Below are positions 5,318 to 10,126 of a stretch of DNA of 10,126 bases, piece by piece (within the stretch, counting starts at the first letter, position 1; each line of letters starts with the position of its first letter). Both the position numbers and the translations under genes were made by a program. The notes under the pieces are model-generated. The model did no database searches. It saw nothing but the letters and a program-made list of their open reading frames with translations, and was not told where the DNA came from. Source of the DNA: an uncultured Oscillospiraceae bacterium (GTDB taxonomy: Bacteria > Bacillota > Clostridia > Oscillospirales > Acutalibacteraceae); NCBI GenBank assembly GCA_900555705.1, contig USLV01000024.1, positions 1 to 10,126 of the forward strand. Direction: 5' to 3'.

Positions 5318-6142
5318 ATGCGGAGATATGTGGTGCCGCTGGGGATATGGCTGCTGTTTGAGGCGGTGGCCGTGACGCTTTGGCTGACACTGGACAACGT
5401 GTTTTATTTGCTGAATTTTTCCTATATCGGCAGTTGCCTTGCTCTTGGGATTACGCTCTATGCCAAACGGGTCAAATGGGCGCGCCATATCGTGCAGTGG
5501 GCAGTCGGGCTGTATATGCTGGTCTATTTGGGGCTGATTTCCGGCGAGAATATGCAGCTGGAAGGCTTCTGGTATTATCTGTTTCTCGGCGTATTTGAGG
5601 CGGCGGTCATCCATTACGTGGTCGCCAAGCTGCTTGGCCCCCTGCTGTTTGGAAGAGGGTTCTGCGGCTATGCCTGCTGGACGGCAATGGTCCTGGATCT
5701 GCTGCCGTATCGGACGCCGAAGCATCCGAGGAGGCGACTCGGCTTCATCCGGTATCTGATGTTTGCAGCGTCCCTGCTGTTTGTCGGCGCGCTGTTCCTC
5801 TTTCAGGTGGCGGAGATTGAGCGGATTATGTTCTGGAGCTTTCTTATCGGAAATGCACTTTACTATGCTGTCGGCATTGGATTGGCGCTGGCGCTCCGGG
5901 ACAACCGTGCATTTTGTAAATACATCTGTCCGGTTGCGGTCTTTTTGAAACCGGCGAGCTATTATTCCCTGCTGCGGGTCAGGAACGACACCGATGTGTG
6001 TACATCCTGCGGAACATGTAAGCGGGTATGTCCGATGGATGTGGATATGACGGACAATTCCCGGAAACGCCGCCACGGGACGGACTGCATTCTCTGTTTG
6101 CGGTGTATCGAGGCCTGTCCCAAAAAGTCGCTGCATTTGTGA
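5318..6142 (+). CDS. Membrane protein with two [4Fe-4S] ferredoxin motifs (NapH/YccM-like)
   Basis: The 274-residue protein combines about six hydrophobic segments (roughly 4-25, 31-48, 57-76, 84-108, 143-165, 172-193) with a C-terminal double-cluster ferredoxin domain: C228-x2-C231-x2-C234-x3-C238-P and C257-x2-C260-x2-C263-x3-C267-P. Between segments lie RGFCGYACW (Cys116, Cys120) and CKYICP (Cys200, Cys204), the paired-cysteine signatures of the NapH/NosR/CcoG group. Such proteins pass electrons between the quinone pool or membrane and soluble or periplasmic redox partners. ATG 5318 has GAGGGGG at good spacing; an upstream in-frame TTG at 5300 overlaps the ThuA stop and is less likely. It follows ThuA by 14 bases, so it is cotranscribed with the sugar genes. 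No dedicated redox partner is visible. Confidence 0.87.
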   Translation: MRRYVVPLGIWLLFEAVAVTLWLTLDNVFYLLNFSYIGSCLALGITLYAKRVKWARHIVQWAVGLYMLVYLGLISGENMQLEGFWYYLFLGVFEAAVIHYVVAKLLGPLLFGRGFCGYACWTAMVLDLLPYRTPKHPRRRLGFIRYLMFAASLLFVGALFLFQVAEIERIMFWSFLIGNALYYAVGIGLALALRDNRAFCKYICPVAVFLKPASYYSLLRVRNDTDVCTSCGTCKRVCPMDVDMTDNSRKRRHGTDCILCLRCIEACPKKSLHL

Positions 6143-6181
6143 TACAGATGGCAACGACCCCGACGGAATGGGGAATCTGTA
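6143..6181 (+). terminator. Hairpin after the four-gene operon, possible weak terminator
   Basis: TACAGAT (6143-6149) pairs with ATCTGTA (6175-6181), enclosing an inner CCCC/GGGG stem (6158-6161 with 6170-6173). It begins on the base after the stop codon. Only ATATTT follows, so it could be a weak terminator, a processing site, or a 3' stabiliser partly separating the operon from the MATE gene. Confidence 0.4.
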
Positions 6182-6202
6182 ATATTTCAGGAAGGTAAGG
6201 AC

Positions 6203-6229
6203 TCCTCTGGATTGGATTGTACCAGAGGA
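6203..6229 (+). promoter_or_regulatory. Leader hairpin overlapping the MATE ribosome binding site
   Basis: TCCTCTGG (6203-6210) pairs perfectly with CCAGAGGA (6222-6229) around an 11-base loop. The right arm contains the start of the AGAGGAAAGG Shine-Dalgarno region for ATG 6242. Closing the hairpin would partly hide the ribosome binding site, so it could control translation. No ligand-binding aptamer is recognisable in the 99-base gap. Confidence 0.42.
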
Positions 6230-6241
6230 AAGGCAGGCAGT

Positions 6242-7654
6242 ATGGCAGAGATCAACAAGGTAGAATTATTTGAAACCACGCCCATTCCCAGAGCGGTGAT
6301 GAAGCTTTGTATCCCCACCGTGCTCAGCTCGCTGGTGATGGTGCTTTACAACCTGGCGGATACATATTTTGTGGGAATGCTGAGCGACCCGGTGCAGAAT
6401 GCCGCCGTCACCCTGGCGGCGCCGGTGCTGCTGGCGTTTAACGCGGTCAATAACCTGTTCGGCGTGGGCTCCTCCAGTATGATGAGCCGTGCTTTGGGCG
6501 CGAAGGATTACGAAACGGTGCGGCGCAGCAGTGCCTTTGGCTTTTATTGCGCTGCCATCTGCGGATTGCTCTTCTCCCTTTTGGTAACGGTGTTTCAGTC
6601 GCCGCTGCTGAGGCTGCTGGGTGCGGACAGCATCACCGGGGGAGCCACCGCGGATTATATATTTTGGACGGTGTCTTTGGGCGCTGCCCCTTCCATATTA
6701 AACGTGGTGATGGCCTATATGGTGCGGGCGGAAGGCGCCTCCTTTCACGCCAGCGTCGGTACGATGAGTGGCTGTGTGCTGAATATGGCCCTGGACCCCA
6801 TTTTTATTATGCCGTGGGGCCTGAATATGGGAGCTGCCGGCGCCGGTTGCGCCACCTTTCTCTCCAACTGTGCGGCCTGTCTGTATTTTGCGATATTTTT
6901 ACTGAGAAAACGGGGCCACACCTATGTCTGTGTGGATTTCCGGAAATTCTCCTTCGATAAGCATATCGCCGGCGGGATTTGCTCGGTGGGAGTCCCCGCC
7001 ATGATCCAGAATCTGCTGAATGTGACGGGCATGACGGTGCTCAATAATTTTACCGCCGCATTCGGCGAGCAGGCAGTGGCCGCTATGGGGATCGGCCAAA
7101 AGCTGGCGATGATCCCCATGCAGGTGAGTCTGGGCCTGAGCCAGGGGGTGATGCCCCTGGTGGGCTATAATTACTCCGCCGGAAATATCCAGCGTATGAA
7201 GCGGGGCTTTTTTTACACAGCCCGGCTCTCTTTCGGGATTATTTTAATCGCTACGGTGGGGTATCTGATTTTCACCGAACCTTTGGTGCGTTCTTTTATG
7301 GGGGATCCGCAAGTGGTGGCCTACGGAAGCAGCTTCTTGCGTGGGCTTTGTATTGCCCAGCCGTTTTTGTGTATGGACTTTTTGGCGGTGGGTGTATTTC
7401 AGGCCTGCGGTTTGGGTCGTTACGCGCTGGTGTTTGCCTTTTTGCGCAAAATTCTATTGGAGATTCCCGCTTTGTTTTTGCTGAACCGGCTGTTCCCGCT
7501 TTACGGTCTGGCCTATGCCCAATTCTGTGCAGAGTTCGTGCTGGCCTGTGCTGCGATTGTGGTGCTGGGACGGCTGTTTGCCCGGCTGGTGAGGGAATGC
7601 GGGGAGACGCACTCCCTCAAGAAGCAGGTTGTAGAGGATCAAGCCCGCGGATAA
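6242..7654 (+). CDS. MATE family efflux transporter (MepA-like)
   Basis: The 470-residue integral membrane protein has the length and layout of bacterial MATE exporters, which use a Na+ or H+ gradient to expel cationic drugs or metabolites. Characteristic signatures: PIPRAVMKLCIPTVLSSL near the N-terminus, YNLADTYFVG, the GVGSSSMMSRALGAKD loop, MAYMVRAEG, DPIFIMPWGLNMGAAGAG ending the first half, and VAAMGIGQKLAMIPMQVSLGLSQGVMPLVGYNY in the second half. It has about twelve hydrophobic segments. ATG 6242 follows AGGAAAGG; a TTG at 6212 is in frame but lies inside the leader hairpin. A 99-base gap with two hairpins separates it from the upstream operon. Its codon use (TTA, ATA, AGA, TTG present) looks a little less GC-biased than its neighbours. 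Substrate cannot be predicted. Confidence 0.93.
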   Translation: MAEINKVELFETTPIPRAVMKLCIPTVLSSLVMVLYNLADTYFVGMLSDPVQNAAVTLAAPVLLAFNAVNNLFGVGSSSMMSRALGAKDYETVRRSSAFGFYCAAICGLLFSLLVTVFQSPLLRLLGADSITGGATADYIFWTVSLGAAPSILNVVMAYMVRAEGASFHASVGTMSGCVLNMALDPIFIMPWGLNMGAAGAGCATFLSNCAACLYFAIFLLRKRGHTYVCVDFRKFSFDKHIAGGICSVGVPAMIQNLLNVTGMTVLNNFTAAFGEQAVAAMGIGQKLAMIPMQVSLGLSQGVMPLVGYNYSAGNIQRMKRGFFYTARLSFGIILIATVGYLIFTEPLVRSFMGDPQVVAYGSSFLRGLCIAQPFLCMDFLAVGVFQACGLGRYALVFAFLRKILLEIPALFLLNRLFPLYGLAYAQFCAEFVLACAAIVVLGRLFARLVRECGETHSLKKQVVEDQARG

Positions 7655-7697
7655 AAAGCAGTAAGCAATTCCATCAGTGGAATTGCTTACTGCTTTT
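7654..7697. terminator. Bidirectional intrinsic terminator, 20-bp perfect stem
   Basis: The left arm 7654-7673 (AAAAGCAGTAAGCAATTCCA) is the exact reverse complement of the right arm 7678-7697, with a TCAG loop. With A-runs on the left and T-runs on the right it works in both directions, ending the rightward MATE transcript and the leftward deacetylase transcript. Its left arm begins on the last base of the MATE stop codon. Confidence 0.93.
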
Positions 7698-7745
7698 GGT
7701 CTGTCCAAATGGAGGCATACACGAAAGGGCAGGACTTTGGCTGCG

Positions 7746-8522
7746 CTATTCCGTCCGGATCTGACGGCCCTCGTGATTGACAGTGTAGTGATCGGCGTAA
7801 ATCATCTCGGAGACCGGCAGAAAGGTATAGCCCTGTGCCTGTAGCTGCGAAAGGATGTCCGGCAGCGCCTCGGGTGTATGCTTCGCGGTGTTGTGGAACC
7901 GTACGATCGAGCCGGAGGACACCTGCCCCACCACCCGATCGACCATTTTCGCTGCCGGAAGATCGCGCGCATCAAGCGAATCGACGTCCCACTGAATGCA
8001 GCGCATGCCCATCCCCTCGGCCGTCTCGATCAGGGCGTTGTCAAAGTCGCCGTAGGGCGCGCGGCAAAGCGACGGCCAGATGCCGGTGACCGCCTGTATC
8101 TTTTCACCGCAGCTGCGCAGCTCGGCGAGCATTTTGTCCCGGGGGAGCGTCGGCATGTTGGGGTGGGTGTCGGAGAGGTTCATGATCTCGTGCCCCGCCT
8201 CGTGGAGTGCGCGGACAGAATCCGTGCAGCGATCGACCCAGTCACCCGTCACAAAAAAGGTGGCCTTCACGCCGTATTGTCCCAGGATGTCGATAAGCTG
8301 CTGCGTATCCGTGTCGCTCCAGACGGCGTCGAAGCTCAGGCTCACCACCTTGTCCGCCCGGTCGGTACAGTAGATCGGCAGGCGGCGGGCGGAGTCAGCC
8401 GTCGCGCCTGCATAGGCGTAGGGAATCGCCGCGGCCAGCGCTACCAGCAGAATCGCTCCGGCAAACAGGAGACCGAGCACAACCGACACCTGCCGCCGAT
8501 TCCAAATACAAAACCGTTTCAT
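7746..8522 (-). CDS. PdaB-type polysaccharide deacetylase, membrane-anchored, one metal His missing
   Basis: The 258-residue protein has an N-terminal signal-anchor (hydrophobic 13-38) and a NodB-type carbohydrate esterase 4 domain (about 58-245) outside the membrane. These enzymes remove N-acetyl groups from peptidoglycan or related polymers; the PdaB subgroup acts in sporulation. Motifs: SFDAVW (63-68, Asp65), the His motif at 116-120, RAPYGDF (154-160), WDVDSLD (178-184), and IVRFHN with His210. The second motif reads LSDTH instead of H-S/T-x-x-H: Leu116 (codon CTC, 8175-8177) replaces a metal-ligand His, one base from CAC. ATG 8522 is preceded by GGGAGAGG and begins the natural KRF...R signal anchor; an upstream in-frame ATG at 8684 would cross the intergenic regulatory region. 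Activity may be impaired, or the base may be an error. Confidence 0.88.
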   Translation of the reverse strand: MKRFCIWNRRQVSVVLGLLFAGAILLVALAAAIPYAYAGATADSARRLPIYCTDRADKVVSLSFDAVWSDTDTQQLIDILGQYGVKATFFVTGDWVDRCTDSVRALHEAGHEIMNLSDTHPNMPTLPRDKMLAELRSCGEKIQAVTGIWPSLCRAPYGDFDNALIETAEGMGMRCIQWDVDSLDARDLPAAKMVDRVVGQVSSGSIVRFHNTAKHTPEALPDILSQLQAQGYTFLPVSEMIYADHYTVNHEGRQIRTE

Positions 8523-8546
8523 GGCAACCTCTCCCTCATGGTTTTC

Positions 8547-8572
8547 AACGGACAGCGCGGAAGCTGTCCGTT
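8547..8572. promoter_or_regulatory. Perfect 10-bp hairpin upstream of the deacetylase
   Basis: AACGGACAGC (8547-8556) pairs with GCTGTCCGTT (8563-8572) around a six-base loop. Read leftward it sits in the deacetylase leader with no T-run after it. Read rightward it is followed by TTTATTT and would resemble a terminator, but no rightward gene precedes it. Its role is unclear. Confidence 0.5.
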
Positions 8573-8573
8573 T

Positions 8574-8605
8574 ATTTCTATGCAGTCGGTCCCGGCGGAT
8601 ATGTC
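8574..8605 (-). promoter_or_regulatory. Sigma-E-like promoter candidate for the deacetylase
   Basis: On the minus strand GACATATC (8598-8605) and CATAGAAAT (8574-8582) are 15 bases apart, resembling the sporulation sigma-E elements (-35 near ATATT, -10 CATACAAT). This fits known mother-cell expression of pdaB in Bacillus. A start near 8567 would fall inside the hairpin at 8547-8572. Partial match only. Confidence 0.28.
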
Positions 8606-8638
8606 CCCCAAAGGCAGAGACCGGACGACAAAATGCGC

Positions 8639-8667
8639 TTGACTTTTCCGACAGCGCGGTGTACCAT
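8639..8667 (+). promoter_or_regulatory. SigA-type promoter of the znu operon
   Basis: TTGACT (8639-8644) and TACCAT (8662-8667) are 17 bases apart. The transcript would start near 8673-8674, about 37 bases before the TTG start of znuA, with the dyad operator immediately downstream. Confidence 0.6.
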
Positions 8668-8677
8668 GAATAGGCAA

Positions 8678-8696
8678 ATTGCAAACAGGTTGCAAT
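8678..8696 (+). promoter_or_regulatory. 19-bp dyad operator, probable metalloregulator (Zur/Fur-family) site
   Basis: ATTGCAA (8678-8684) and TTGCAAT (8690-8696) form a perfect 7-5-7 inverted repeat. It lies between the -10 element and the SD, covering roughly +5 to +23, where a bound repressor would block transcription. Its position before a zinc-type importer and its length suit a Fur-family regulator such as Zur, though it does not match the Bacillus Zur box. Regulator identity is inferred. Confidence 0.6.
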
Positions 8697-8710
8697 AAGG
8701 AGGCGGGCAG

Positions 8711-9640
8711 TTGAAACGGATATACGGCAAGGCGGTGCTGCTGATGGCGGCCATCGTCGCGATCTCGGCGGTGGTCACACATTTTACGGCGATCGACCGT
8801 CGGGAGGACAGCCGCTTTCGGGTGGTTGCCAGCTTCTATCCGGTCTATATCGCGGCGCTGAACCTGACCGAGGGAGCGGATGTTTCGCTCTCCTGTCTTG
8901 TCCAGCCGCAGGCCGGCTGTCTGCACGATTATCAGCTCTCTCCGGATGACCTGTTCACGTTGCAGGGCGCGGATCTGCTGCTGCTGAACGGTGCGGGAGC
9001 AGAGGCGTTTCTCGGGGATGTGCTGGAGGGGATGCCGACGCTCGCGGTGACCGACAGCTCGGCCGGCATCCCGCTTTTGGAGAGCAGCAATGAGCATGAA
9101 CACGGACACGAGCATGCGGACGAGACCGTCAACGAGCACATCTGGACAAGCCCCGGCCGCTATATTCGGCAGGTGGAGAACCTGCGGGATGGACTCTGCG
9201 CCGCCGACCCGGACAATGCCGGGCGCTATCGGGATAATGCGGCTGCCTATATCGGACAGATCGAGGCGGTGCAAAAGCGGTTGCTGGACGCGGCCGCCGC
9301 GCTGCCCTGGCGGGAATGTGTCACATTCCACGATTCTCTCGCCTATCTGGCGGGGGAACTGGAACTGGAGGTAGTGGCGGCGTTGTCAATGGGTGAGGAA
9401 AGCGGCCTTGCCGCCGCCGACCTGTCGGGCGCGTATGAGGCGATCCGCCGGACCGGCCATGCGCTGCTGCTGTATGATACGCAGTATGTGGAAAACGGCA
9501 CATACTATCGCAATCTCGAGCAGGCGGGCGAGACGAAAACGCTGGCAATTGATGTGGCGGTCTCCGGTCCGACGGAGAAAACCGCCTGGCTGGATGCCAT
9601 GAACCGGACGGCGGCATTGCTCGAGGAGACGGCCGCCTGA
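8711..9640 (+). CDS. znuA: Zinc/manganese ABC transporter substrate-binding protein (ZnuA/AdcA type)
   Basis: The 309-residue cluster A-I binding protein captures Zn2+ (or Mn2+) outside the membrane for the ABC importer encoded downstream. Expected ligands are present: His72 (CLHDYQLSP), His143 (NEHIWTSP), His207 (TFHDSLAYLAG) and Asp281 (LAIDVAVSG). Residues 128-138 (EHEHGHEHADE) are the His/acid-rich loop typical of zinc rather than manganese receptors. The N-terminus has a hydrophobic segment (8-24), but no cysteine before position 62, so it is not a standard lipoprotein; it is either anchored by this segment or secreted. The start is TTG at 8711, supported by AAGGAGG seven bases upstream; no ATG is suitably placed. 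The promoter and dyad upstream suggest repression by metal. The next gene is the ATPase, 35 bases downstream. Confidence 0.92.
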   Translation: MKRIYGKAVLLMAAIVAISAVVTHFTAIDRREDSRFRVVASFYPVYIAALNLTEGADVSLSCLVQPQAGCLHDYQLSPDDLFTLQGADLLLLNGAGAEAFLGDVLEGMPTLAVTDSSAGIPLLESSNEHEHGHEHADETVNEHIWTSPGRYIRQVENLRDGLCAADPDNAGRYRDNAAAYIGQIEAVQKRLLDAAAALPWRECVTFHDSLAYLAGELELEVVAALSMGEESGLAAADLSGAYEAIRRTGHALLLYDTQYVENGTYYRNLEQAGETKTLAIDVAVSGPTEKTAWLDAMNRTAALLEETAA

Positions 9641-9675
9641 ACAGGGGGATATTTTTGGAAAGAGAGGTGCGCCGC

Positions 9676-10126
9676 ATGGGAGTCTGCGGGCTGCACTGCC
9701 TGAAAATGGAGCATATCGGCGTCCGGGTGGGCGGCGCGGAGCTGCTGCATGACGTCAATCTTCACGCCCACTGCGGCGAGCTGACCGCGATCATCGGCCG
9801 CAACGGCGCAGGTAAGAGCACGCTGCTCAAGGCGATTCTCGGCGAGCTGCCGCACACCGGTCGGGTTGTCTTCGGCGGTCACGGCAGCGCGCCGACAGAG
9901 CGTCGTCCCGTGATCGGCTATGTGCCGCAAAGCCTGAATCTCGACGCGGGCGCACCCGCCACGGTACGGGATCTCGCGTTGTCCTTCTCCTCCGGCTGGC
10001 CCGCCTTCCTGCCGCACAGACGACAGACGCTCGAGCGTCTGCGGGCGCATTTTGCGCGGCTGGACGCAGAGGAGCTGCTCGACCGGCGGGCGGGCCGCCT
10101 GTCGGGCGGCGAGCTGCAACGCGTCC
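9676..10126 (+). CDS. znuC: Zinc ABC transporter ATP-binding protein (ZnuC type), truncated by window edge
   Basis: The first 150 residues of an ABC ATPase that should be around 230-260. Visible: Walker A GRNGAGKST (41-49), Q-loop YVPQSL with Gln85, and the signature LSGGELQRV (142-150) where the window ends; Walker B and the H-loop lie outside. It energises metal import with the upstream binding protein, and a znuB permease gene probably follows. ATG 9676 has AGAGAGG at suitable spacing. A TTG at 9655, seven codons earlier with AGGGGG upstream, is an equally placed alternative in a locus where znuA itself starts with TTG. The symbol rests on linkage to znuA more than on the ATPase sequence. 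Confidence 0.9.
   Translation, partial: MGVCGLHCLKMEHIGVRVGGAELLHDVNLHAHCGELTAIIGRNGAGKSTLLKAILGELPHTGRVVFGGHGSAPTERRPVIGYVPQSLNLDAGAPATVRDLALSFSSGWPAFLPHRRQTLERLRAHFARLDAEELLDRRAGRLSGGELQRV

Noticed and set aside
5168..6154. 328-codon minus-strand open frame opposite the Fe-S membrane protein
   Set aside because: The plus strand has unmistakable cysteine cluster motifs and membrane segments; the minus frame has none.
8519..9331. 270-codon minus-strand open frame opposite znuA
   Set aside because: znuA has all its metal ligands and an SD on the plus strand; the antisense frame runs through the promoter and operator and has no domain.

Overview
The window reads as chromosomal DNA from a moderately GC-rich (roughly 55-60% by eye) clostridial Firmicute, possibly of the Oscillospiraceae/Ruminococcaceae type. 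The grounds are three clostridia-style small orphan proteins, a PdaB-type polysaccharide deacetylase, G-rich Shine-Dalgarno sites with occasional TTG starts, and strong intrinsic terminators. The first 26 bases are not genomic. They match the end of the Nextera/Tn5 read-2 adapter including the mosaic end, so base 1 is an assembly edge, and the first gene (htpG, minus strand) is cut there.

Layout. 27-161 (-): start of htpG, with promoter candidates upstream. 439-912 (-): a YfcE-like metallophosphoesterase. 997-1980 (+): a tight operon of three small proteins of unknown function, closed by a strong terminator at 2007-2054. 2140-6142 (+): four genes spaced 24, 20 and 14 bases apart behind one good promoter. 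They encode a PurF-like protein lacking the glutaminase nucleophile, a TIM-barrel sugar isomerase/epimerase, a ThuA-like protein, and a membrane protein with two ferredoxin-type cluster motifs. 6242-7654 (+): a MATE efflux transporter with a hairpin leader, ending in a 20-bp perfect bidirectional terminator. 7746-8522 (-): a membrane-anchored PdaB-type deacetylase. 8711 to the right edge (+): znuA then znuC, a zinc/manganese ABC importer, behind a promoter with a 19-bp dyad operator.

The most unusual unit is the 2140-6142 operon. The isomerase/ThuA pair points to oxidised (keto-) sugar metabolism. The PurF-like protein keeps the PRPP site and the four Fe-S cysteines but has lost several glutaminase residues, and the membrane Fe-S protein suggests electron transfer. 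How the four act together is not established by the sequence. Secondary points are the orphan operon, a missing metal-ligand histidine in the deacetylase one base from a His codon, and two sigma-E-like promoter candidates hinting at sporulation control. I see no tRNA, rRNA, CRISPR array, insertion sequence or phage gene. No gene-free stretch exceeds 300 bases; the longest, 162-438, holds promoter candidates and a weak possible terminator.
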